From an uncultured Clostridia bacterium (GTDB lineage: Bacteria; Bacillota; Clostridia; Christensenellales; Borkfalkiaceae): DNA of 64,000 bases. The position numbers and the translations under genes are program-made. The notes beneath the pieces are model-generated. The model saw only the letters and a list, made by a program, of their open reading frames with translations, was not told the DNA's origin and searched no databases. The number at the start of each line of letters is the position of its first letter. Position 1 is the stretch's first letter. Shown here piece by piece: positions 43,604-51,640 of this stretch. The stretch covers positions 1-64,000 of the forward strand of contig CAKQSB010000008.1 of assembly GCA_934271735.1 (NCBI GenBank), written 5' to 3'.

Positions 43604-46600
43604 TTAATCGTTTTTCTTCTTTTTAAGAACGAAGAATACGACTACCGCCGCAACGATAACCGCTACGCCGATTCCGCCGCCGATGAGCGCGCCCGCAAGG
43701 CAACCGCTCTTTCCGTTCCGACTATCGGAAGAATCGCCGCTTTCGCTGCTCGCCTCTTCGATGTTTAAAAGAAGTTCCGCCGAGTAATCCGTTCCCTCGT
43801 AGTTACAGGTTACGATGACTTTTTCGTCGCCGTAATTCAGAACTGTTTTATCCGTTTTGAAATCGGTTACGACAAGCTCCGAACCGTCCGCGAAAATAAG
43901 TTTTAACACCATTCCGGCGGCATTGAACGTTTCGCCCGAAACATATCTCGTTTTGTCGGGTCTCGTCGCTATCTGAAGCTCTTTGACCTCGACGGGCTGA
44001 CCGAATTCTTTCTTTTTCGCTCTTATCGCCGTTTCGTAATCGATAAGCTCGCTTATTTCGCTTGTCAAAAGCGAAAGCTGATCGGGCGAGGTTATCGCGT
44101 TGTACGCTTTTCTCGCCGCCGCCGTAAGTCCGGCTATTTTTTCTATTTCGCTTATCGAGGAAGCGTTTTTCAATTCTTCGAGCGATTTTTCGGCTTTTAT
44201 TGCTTTTATCTGTTCGACAAACGCGTTGGTCGCTTTGTCGGGAAGAATTTCGCTTGTTCTTTCAACCGTGAAGAAAGCATTCCAGATCGGCGTGTCGTAA
44301 CCCTTTCCGTTTTTCGGAACGATTGCTTTCAGACCGAAATCCGTAGGAACTTCGAATCCCATCGCGTTAAGTTCCGCGCTGTAAATAACTTTCGCCGCGT
44401 AATCGTAGAAGTTCGCGTAATAAATCGTGAAGCCGTAATAATGGTTGGCGTCGTTTCTGCCGAACATTACTTTTTTGACCGAATACGGTTCGTCGTCTAC
44501 GTCCTCGAATTCCGAAAGAAGAGCGGGGGCTTCGACGCTGTTGAACTCGTATTCTTTTACGGAGCTGTCGAAGAACGCGTAATCGCCGATTTCGGCTACG
44601 GTGTAAACAAACTTGACCGAACCGAGAATATTTACGCCCATAAACGCGCTGTTCGCGATCGAAATCGTGTCCGCAATCGTTTCGTAATTGTCGCCGGTCT
44701 TTGCCGCGGGGTACTGCAAAAGTATGTTGCCGTCCGTAGTCTTAGCGTAAAGAACGCCGTCTGCGGAATAAATATTTTTGCCGTTTGCGGTTATCGATTT
44801 AAGGGTTTCTATCGCCGAGAACGCGCCCGAACCGTAAGAATAAATCTTGCGGCTGCGAACTTCGTCCACTCTGCCCTTTTCGTCGTATTCCGTCCAGTTA
44901 TAATCCTTATATACCTTATCGAACGACGAAGGAAGAACGACTTCCGTAAGTTTCGTATAGGAGAACGCATACGCCCCGACGCTTTCGAGCGCGCCGAATG
45001 TCGCTTTTTCAAGCTGAGAACCGTTGAACGCGTACGCTCCGATATCTTTCGCTTTATCTAACTCCGCCGTCGTAACGCCGGTATCGGAGAATGCCGCCTC
45101 GCCTATCGTGACTATAGTATCGAATTTAACGTCTTTAAGATTCGTACAACCGTAGAACGCAAATTCGCCTACCGTTTCAGTTCCGTTTAAGTTAATTCCC
45201 GTTATCGAAACGCAATTTGCGAAGGCTTTGTCTCCTATCTTCTTTACGCCGTCCGGCAAAACGACCTCGACGAGATTCGTACGTTTGATTTCCGACATAA
45301 ACGCTTCGGGTGCGATTACCGTCGTACCTTGTCCGAATTCGACAACCGAAAGAAGAGGTGCGTTTCTGAACGTTTTCTCGCCCATTTCGGTTACGCCGCC
45401 GAACGTTGCTTTTACAAGCGCGGAGGCGTTTGCGAAAGCTTCCGTTCCTATAGAACGAGCCGACGGGAAATTAACTTCCGTAAGTTGGCTCGATTCGAAC
45501 GCGCTGTCGCCGATTACTTCGAGCTTGTCCGCCGTTATCGATCTTATTCTCGATTCCGAGAACGCATATTCCCCTGCTTCGGTCAGCAGCGGGAACGTGA
45601 GATTTGTCGTTTTTGCTTTATAGAAGCCGTAAGCCTCTATTTTCGTTACGTTTTCGATACCCGTAACTTCCGTAAGGTATTCCGCTTCGCTGAACAAGCC
45701 CTCGGGAATAACCGTCGTTGAGGGGTTAAGCTTAACGCTCGTGAAATCGCTGCCCGAAAGCGCGTAATTTCCGAGGTCGGTTACTTTCGTAAGATCGAGT
45801 TCTCCTTTTATCGAAAGACCGGCAAGCGCGCCGTCCGCAAGTTTCGTTACGGAAGACGGAAGCGTGAAGCTTTCCGTTGCCGAAGGCACGGCTATGAGCG
45901 TTTTCATATCTTTGGAATAAAGAATGCCGTTTACGGTTTTATAAAGTCTGCTTTCGCCGTTCACTTTTCCGTTTACGGTGAAGCCCGTCGTTGCGGAAGA
46001 AGCGAATTTGGCGCAGCTTTCGAAAACGCTGAGTTCGAACTTAACTTCCGCGTCGCCGATTTCCACGGTTTTGAGCGAAGCGTTATAGAACGCCTTGTTT
46101 CCTACCGTGTAATTTCCCGCGGGAAGAGTTATATTCATAAGCTCGGTCGCGTTGACGAACGCGTTCTCGCCTATTCCTCTGAATTCGCCTTTATACGCAA
46201 ACGTGAATTTCGCGAGAGAAGTACAATCCGTAAACGCGCCGTCGGGAACGTAATCGCCTTTGAAATCGAATTCTTTAAGGGATTTACAGCTTGCGAACAT
46301 TTCTTTTCCGACGCTTGTGAAATCGGAAGTTTCCACCTTTTCGAGCGCCGTACAACCGAGGAAGACCTCGCTGCCCGTAACTCTGAGTTCGGTTATATCG
46401 ATTTCTTTAAGCGAAGTACAGTTCGCGAACGCGCGGTCGTAAGCCGTAGTAAGTCTCTTCGCGTTGTTTATCGTTTCGAGAGAAGTACAACCCTCGAACG
46501 CGCTTCTGCCTACCGTTATCGCGCCGAAATATCCTTCGTGAGTGTTGTTTTCTCTGTCCTTGAATTCCTCGAGAGTGACAACTCTGAGTTTTTTACAATC

Positions 46601-49600
46601 CTTGAACGCGCCTTCTCTTATCGTCGTACATTGACTCGGGATAACAACTTCTTCGAGGTTCGTACAACCCTCGAACGCCTTTTCCGGTATTTCCGTTACC
46701 GTACTCGGCAAAATTATCTTTCTTAAAGTCGTGTTATATCTGAAACACTCCTCGTCGATATACATTACGTTCTTGTCTTTGGGGATTTCGCATATCTCCC
46801 CGCCGTAATAATCGTAAAGCGTGTAATTCGTTATCTTGTAAAGGTCGCCGACTTCCACCCTCACGGTTTTGCTCAGCGTCTTGCCGCTCATACCCTCTCT
46901 CTTGTCGGTAACGGTTATCGTTACGAGCGCGGAACCTTTTTTAAGCGTTCTGATATTTCCTATCGCGTCGACGGTAAGAACGTTTTCGTTGGAGGATTTG
47001 AACGAATACTCTACGTCCGTTATATACCAGGGCGATACGGAAGCTTTGAGCTGAACGGACGAATTCGGGTTCATAGTGAACGTCGGGAGCGTCGACTGGT
47101 CGATACCTACGACGTATTTACTCGAATTGAATACCGATCCGAGAACAATTCTGTCAAGCGACGGTTCGGCGAGTTTTCCGTTCGTTACCGTAAGATTTAT
47201 TCCTGCGTAAGTCTTCGCTTTCGCATCGTCGCCGTCCCTTAAAAGAAGTGTGGCTCTGCCCGCGCCCGTGGCGAATATTTCTCCGCCGCTCGCCCGAACG
47301 AATTCGTTGCCTTTGGTTACGTACCAGGAAAGAACCTGAGTCATCGTAGCGTCCGGAAGCGTGGAAACAACGGGGGCGTAAAGCTCGTTTATGCTCATCT
47401 CGAGATCGTAAACGGGATATTCGACCGAAACTCCGTCCGGCATATCTTCGGGATCGAGTTTTACCAGTCTGCCGTCGTCCGTGGAAATCGTCACTTCATC
47501 GGGATATTCTATCGCGCTCGCCATGGAAACCTGATACATTGCCTGGTTCATAGCGTAATCCTCGACGACGATACACAATTCGCCCGTTTTAACAAGTTTG
47601 TCGTAATATTCGGTTATATCGAACGAAACGGTACTCTTCGCGCCCTTATCGCCGTAAACGGGAATGGGATGCTCGGTTGCGAGCGTTAAATAACGTCCGT
47701 TTTTCTCCGTTCTTATATAACAAGGCATAACGTCCATTACGTACTGGTTGTCCTGTACGTCGACGTCCATATATATATTGTATTTAACCTTCTTATTCTC
47801 GGTGTAAGGCTCGAAACGTATGCGGTAATCGAGAGCTTGCGGCTGCTCGTAGTCCACCGTGAACGTAAAATCGAAGGAGTTGTTCGAAGGATTTTCTCCG
47901 CCCTCGTAATCGAGCGTTCCTTTTAAGGAAACGTTATAGGTCGAGTTTGCGGAAAGTCCCCACTCTTTCGCGTCGATTTCAAGCATTATCGCCGCGCCGC
48001 GGTTAGCGCCGCCGCCCGCGTAAGATTTGCTTACCTTATGCTGAGTTTTCTTATAAACTTCGTCGCCCGTAGCGGCGTCGGTAACAACGATATCGACGGT
48101 GTTCGCACTTCTTAATAACCCGGCGTACACCATATAAACTTCGTAAATCGATCTGCTTCCGACTTCGTCGAAGATAGAGATCGCCGCCTTTTCTTTTTCG
48201 GCGTAAATCTTAACGTCGCTGTCCGCCATTTCGTAAAGATACGAGCCGAGCGAAATAATATATTTATCGTCGTAATATCTGCCGAGAACTCTCGTTTCGG
48301 CAGCCGACGCTTTAAGTTTGTCCTCTTCGGGAACGGAAGTGTCTTTCTGACTTTCGGCTATATCGTAAATGCTGTAATCGAAAAGCGGAGCGTCGTTCCA
48401 GTCGCCGTAAAACGCGAGATAAGGAAGACCTATCGTCACTTTCGTTTCGTTTACGCCCGCAAGCGAGACGAAACCCTCGATATACATACCGTTTTTGAAG
48501 TTCTTGTCGAGTTTCTTTTTGGTTTCGGCGGAAAGAGTTATCTTAACGCCTACTTTGACCGTACCGTTTGCCGGAACGGAAACGTTACCCTCTTTCTTAA
48601 CGCCGTCGACAGTAAGCTCTACTATACTGTCTGTGAGCATATCGGCTTTTTCCGCGACCGTTTTGTTATCGGATGCGAGAGTCTCGGTCATAACGTAAAC
48701 GGCGGGAGAATAAGTTTCGGCTTTCCCCGAAAGGTTATTTATCGTGAATTCGAACTCGTAAACGCCCGTTCTTTTCTTGTCGTCGTAAAGCTCGATTTTG
48801 GTTTTATCTCTTACGTTGCCGTTTTCATCGGTAACCGTTATATAACTTTCGGCGTCTATCGCGTTTTTGATACCTGCGAGACCCGCGCCTTGTTTACGGG
48901 GCGAATAGGGATTGTTTTCCTCGTTTCTGGCGATCGTCGCGGTACTCATAAGCACCTGATTCACTCTCGCCGTGAGTTCTTTGCCCGTAAGACCCTGTTT
49001 TTTGAGGTTCTGACGAAGAAGAGCTATCGCTCCCGCCATATTCGGCGCAGCCATACTCGTTCCGCTGTATATATCGTAGCCGCCCGGCACCGCGCTCGTT
49101 ATTTCTCCGCCGTGCGCGGTGATTTCGGGTTTAAGCTGAAGATCGGGCATCGGACCCCAGCTCGAGAAGTCGGACATAAAAGGTCCTGCTTTGAAATCCG
49201 AACAAATCTGCATTGTTCCGACGCTCTTTTCCGCGCCTTCCACAATTTTTTTGCCCGCGTCCATCGTTATTGCGCAAGTCGGGATAGGATCGTTTACTTC
49301 GCCGAGCGACATTCTTATCGTACCCGAAACATTATTATATATAACGCACGCGTCCGCGCCGTTCGCTATGGCGTTGTTTACTTTTTCTTCGAAAGTTATA
49401 TCGCCACGTTTTACCAGAGCGATAACGCCGTCGTAACCCGCTTTGTCGGCAAGTTCTCTTTTTACCCTCGTGTTGTAATTTCCGTCTCGTCCCACACCGC
49501 CTATAACGACGTACTTGAAGTTGAGAGTTTCACCTTTGGTTTTGCCCGTTTTTTCGTATAACTGATCTACGAAATCGAGTTCGTTTCCGTCGCCGTCCGA

Positions 49601-50989
49601 AGCTTCGGTTATAAACGCGACCTGATCTTCGGTGTTGTTAGCCTGAATATAAGTCGATTTCTGACCGTTTATCGAAGCTACGGAAAGAGCCGAATCGTAA
49701 GTGGAAGGAGATCCGACCGTTCCCGAATCGGGATTGGAAGCGAGGTTTGTTCCGTTTCCGCCACCGAAGCCGGAGCTGTAATCATTGCTCGCCGCAACGA
49801 CAAGACTTATGCCCGCTTCTTTGACGCTTGCGTAAATCTTGTTTAAAAGCCTGTCTTTTTCGTTGTCGTCGCTCTCCTCGGCAAACCCGGCGGAAGAACC
49901 GAGACTCATGTTGATTACGTCAACACCCAAAGCAACGCAGTCGCTTACCGCCGAAATAATATCGATGGTATCCGCGCCGCCGAGCCCGTCGCTGTCGAGA
50001 TTATCGGTGAAAACCTTGCATATGACAAGCTGAGCTTCCGGAGCTACGCCGACGAACGTTTCGCCGTTTTCGCCGACTACGTAATCGCTCGAACCCGCAA
50101 CGATACCCGCAACGTGCGTTCCGTGAGTGGAATAAGAAGGATAAACGTCGGGATCGTCGTCCGCGTAATCGTATGCGAACGGGATTTTAGCGTTATAATA
50201 CACGTCGTCTACGTCCGCGTTTGCGTAAAAAGTCTTGCCGGAAGTTTTCGCGTCCGCAATTTTCTTCGCGACGTCGCCTTTCGTCCACGCGGGGCTTTTC
50301 GGCATAGTTCTGAACGCTTCGTGAGCGTAATCGAGACCGGTATCGAGAATAGCCACAACCATTCCTTCGCCCTGCTCTTCTATGTTCGAGGAATCGTAAA
50401 TACCCGTCGTGTAAACGTTGGCGTCGTTTTTAACGGCAACCTTCGGTTCGGCGTATCTTTCCGAAAACTCGATGCTTTTTACCTCTTTCATTCCTTGGAT
50501 CGCGGCGTAAGCTTCGGAATCGACTTTCAAAGCGATACCGTTGTTAAGCACCGAATAAGAATACTTATAGTTATAATCGATTCCTTTCGCGTCAAGCGTT
50601 CTTAAGAAAGCAGCATGATCGGCTTCGATTGACTTTTTAAGAGACTTTCCTTTTACGCTCGAAACGTAAGAAGAAAATTCCCCGTTATAATCTTCGTCTT
50701 TTTCGTAAGCCGAATAAAGGTTCTCGCCGTCGAAACCGACGATGACCCAGCGTTCGCCGCTGAATTTTACTTCGGAACTTTTAACGACGTCTTTATCGAA
50801 ATAGCTTGCGCGAAGATCGTTTGCGTCGATATCCGTCGTTTTGACGAGACTGCCTTTTATCGTTTTAGGCGTGAGATCGGCAGTTTTTGTTTCCGACGGA
50901 TATGCGGAAGCAAAAACCGTGGAAATACATAACGTCAAAGCCATTACAATCTGCAAAACACCGATGATTTTCTTTTTCCTTTTGTTCAT
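43604..50989 (-). CDS. Giant membrane-anchored subtilisin-like protease with BspA leucine-rich repeats
   Basis: 2,461 residues. A Sec signal peptide ends near TVFASAY, followed by an I9-like propeptide (about 75-180). The S8 catalytic domain has Asp216 (VAILDTGLD), His289 (THGTHVAG), oxyanion Asn402 and Ser645 (SGTSMAAPN), with a protease-associated domain inserted (about 460-595), as in lactocepin and C5a peptidase. Fn3-like domains follow (about 710-1100), a Big_2-like domain (about 1300-1380), a long BspA-type leucine-rich repeat array (about 1405-2200), a helical segment, a Big_3-like domain (about 2337-2410), one membrane helix (about 2433-2455) and a KKKKND tail. All catalytic residues are intact. 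AGGAGAG precedes the ATG. It heads the 24-kb operon with the Opp transporter, which suggests it feeds peptides to OppA. Confidence 0.9.
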   Translation of the reverse strand: MNKRKKKIIGVLQIVMALTLCISTVFASAYPSETKTADLTPKTIKGSLVKTTDIDANDLRASYFDKDVVKSSEVKFSGERWVIVGFDGENLYSAYEKDEDYNGEFSSYVSSVKGKSLKKSIEADHAAFLRTLDAKGIDYNYKYSYSVLNNGIALKVDSEAYAAIQGMKEVKSIEFSERYAEPKVAVKNDANVYTTGIYDSSNIEEQGEGMVVAILDTGLDYAHEAFRTMPKSPAWTKGDVAKKIADAKTSGKTFYANADVDDVYYNAKIPFAYDYADDDPDVYPSYSTHGTHVAGIVAGSSDYVVGENGETFVGVAPEAQLVICKVFTDNLDSDGLGGADTIDIISAVSDCVALGVDVINMSLGSSAGFAEESDDNEKDRLLNKIYASVKEAGISLVVAASNDYSSGFGGGNGTNLASNPDSGTVGSPSTYDSALSVASINGQKSTYIQANNTEDQVAFITEASDGDGNELDFVDQLYEKTGKTKGETLNFKYVVIGGVGRDGNYNTRVKRELADKAGYDGVIALVKRGDITFEEKVNNAIANGADACVIYNNVSGTIRMSLGEVNDPIPTCAITMDAGKKIVEGAEKSVGTMQICSDFKAGPFMSDFSSWGPMPDLQLKPEITAHGGEITSAVPGGYDIYSGTSMAAPNMAGAIALLRQNLKKQGLTGKELTARVNQVLMSTATIARNEENNPYSPRKQGAGLAGIKNAIDAESYITVTDENGNVRDKTKIELYDDKKRTGVYEFEFTINNLSGKAETYSPAVYVMTETLASDNKTVAEKADMLTDSIVELTVDGVKKEGNVSVPANGTVKVGVKITLSAETKKKLDKNFKNGMYIEGFVSLAGVNETKVTIGLPYLAFYGDWNDAPLFDYSIYDIAESQKDTSVPEEDKLKASAAETRVLGRYYDDKYIISLGSYLYEMADSDVKIYAEKEKAAISIFDEVGSRSIYEVYMVYAGLLRSANTVDIVVTDAATGDEVYKKTQHKVSKSYAGGGANRGAAIMLEIDAKEWGLSANSTYNVSLKGTLDYEGGENPSNNSFDFTFTVDYEQPQALDYRIRFEPYTENKKVKYNIYMDVDVQDNQYVMDVMPCYIRTEKNGRYLTLATEHPIPVYGDKGAKSTVSFDITEYYDKLVKTGELCIVVEDYAMNQAMYQVSMASAIEYPDEVTISTDDGRLVKLDPEDMPDGVSVEYPVYDLEMSINELYAPVVSTLPDATMTQVLSWYVTKGNEFVRASGGEIFATGAGRATLLLRDGDDAKAKTYAGINLTVTNGKLAEPSLDRIVLGSVFNSSKYVVGIDQSTLPTFTMNPNSSVQLKASVSPWYITDVEYSFKSSNENVLTVDAIGNIRTLKKGSALVTITVTDKREGMSGKTLSKTVRVEVGDLYKITNYTLYDYYGGEICEIPKDKNVMYIDEECFRYNTTLRKIILPSTVTEIPEKAFEGCTNLEEVVIPSQCTTIREGAFKDCKKLRVVTLEEFKDRENNTHEGYFGAITVGRSAFEGCTSLETINNAKRLTTAYDRAFANCTSLKEIDITELRVTGSEVFLGCTALEKVETSDFTSVGKEMFASCKSLKEFDFKGDYVPDGAFTDCTSLAKFTFAYKGEFRGIGENAFVNATELMNITLPAGNYTVGNKAFYNASLKTVEIGDAEVKFELSVFESCAKFASSATTGFTVNGKVNGESRLYKTVNGILYSKDMKTLIAVPSATESFTLPSSVTKLADGALAGLSIKGELDLTKVTDLGNYALSGSDFTSVKLNPSTTVIPEGLFSEAEYLTEVTGIENVTKIEAYGFYKAKTTNLTFPLLTEAGEYAFSESRIRSITADKLEVIGDSAFESSQLTEVNFPSARSIGTEAFANASALVKATFGGVTEMGEKTFRNAPLLSVVEFGQGTTVIAPEAFMSEIKRTNLVEVVLPDGVKKIGDKAFANCVSITGINLNGTETVGEFAFYGCTNLKDVKFDTIVTIGEAAFSDTGVTTAELDKAKDIGAYAFNGSQLEKATFGALESVGAYAFSYTKLTEVVLPSSFDKVYKDYNWTEYDEKGRVDEVRSRKIYSYGSGAFSAIETLKSITANGKNIYSADGVLYAKTTDGNILLQYPAAKTGDNYETIADTISIANSAFMGVNILGSVKFVYTVAEIGDYAFFDSSVKEYEFNSVEAPALLSEFEDVDDEPYSVKKVMFGRNDANHYYGFTIYYANFYDYAAKVIYSAELNAMGFEVPTDFGLKAIVPKNGKGYDTPIWNAFFTVERTSEILPDKATNAFVEQIKAIKAEKSLEELKNASSISEIEKIAGLTAAARKAYNAITSPDQLSLLTSEISELIDYETAIRAKKKEFGQPVEVKELQIATRPDKTRYVSGETFNAAGMVLKLIFADGSELVVTDFKTDKTVLNYGDEKVIVTCNYEGTDYSAELLLNIEEASSESGDSSDSRNGKSGCLAGALIGGGIGVAVIVAAVVVFFVLKKKKND

Positions 50990-51014
50990 TAGCTCTCCTG
51001 TATTCTGCGTTTAC

Positions 51015-51088
51015 AGCCGTTTTTATTCGTTTTATTCACTGTAGATCGACCGCGAAAAATAGCGAATAAATCAATCTGTTTTACGGCT
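51015..51088 (-). promoter_or_regulatory. Foldable 5' leader of the protease operon
   Basis: Within the roughly 125-nt leader, ACGGCT (51083-51088) pairs with AGCCGT (51015-51020). Inside this, AGCGAATAAA (51061-51070) pairs with TTTATTCACT (51031-51040) through one wobble pair. The ribosome site lies shortly after. It may stabilise or regulate the mRNA. It matches no riboswitch class that I can recognise. Confidence 0.5.
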
Positions 51089-51120
51089 TTTTTGCAAATG
51101 AGTATACTTTACATTTTCGC

Positions 51121-51149
51121 ATTATACCACAAATTTAAATAAAAAACAA
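51121..51149 (-). promoter_or_regulatory. Promoter of the protease-Opp-lipoprotein operon
   Basis: On the minus strand TTGTTT (51149-51144), a 17-nt spacer and TATAAT (51126-51121), with an extended -10 element TGG just before the -10 hexamer. Transcription would start near 51114. Confidence 0.75.
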
Positions 51150-51515
51150 ATGTATTTTATCCGATTTTTCTTTTATTTTTCGTTCTTTGTCCGCGGCGGA
51201 CTTTCGTTATGATTTTATCACTGAAATTTTATCGTTTTTAAACTTTTGCCATAATGAATAAAACGTGTTTTTATGTATAATTATGCAAAATGCAACTTAT
51301 TAAGGAATTTATTGTTTGAAAAATATCGATTTTCATCATTTGTTAGAATTAAAAATACTGAATTTTGATTGTTTAAACGGTCATTTAACGAAAATTGTAT
51401 AAAAAATGCTTATATGCGTTATTAAGAAACGAAATATCGTTTGCATGATTTTCATTTTCTCTTCTTATTTTCGGTAATAAGACAAAAAAAATAATTTCGA
51501 CGGCAAATTTTTGCC
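51150..51515. other. AT-rich gap between divergent promoters
   Basis: About 370 nt without a gene, between the two divergent promoters. It contains a 13-nt palindrome GTCCGC-G-GCGGAC (51189-51201), which stands out in its AT-rich surroundings, and GGCAAA-TT-TTTGCC (51502-51515), which touches the -35 box of the right-hand promoter. Either could be an operator. Nothing else was recognised. Confidence 0.5.
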
Positions 51516-51544
51516 TTTACTTATAAAATTTTTTGTGATATAAT
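51516..51544 (+). promoter_or_regulatory. Promoter of the 981-residue lipoprotein
   Basis: TTTACT (51516-51521), a 17-nt spacer and TATAAT (51539-51544), with an extended -10 element TGA just before the -10 hexamer. The leader is about 90 nt. Confidence 0.75.
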
Positions 51545-51573
51545 GACCGAAATTCAGTTTTTAAGATATTTGA

Positions 51574-51589
51574 ACGCGTGCGCACGCGT
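51574..51589. promoter_or_regulatory. Perfect 16-bp palindrome in the 5' leader
   Basis: ACGCGTGCGCACGCGT is fully self-complementary and strongly GC-rich in an AT-rich leader, about 25 nt after the predicted transcription start of the 981-residue lipoprotein gene. It could be a repressor operator. Confidence 0.5.
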
Positions 51590-51640
51590 GATAAAAGGTA
51601 AAAACATATCGGGAAACACAAGAAAAACAAAGGAGAAAAA

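Noticed and set aside
51150..51515. AT-rich gap considered as a replication or transfer origin
   Set aside because: No DnaA-box cluster, iterons or replication genes nearby; two divergent promoters explain the region.
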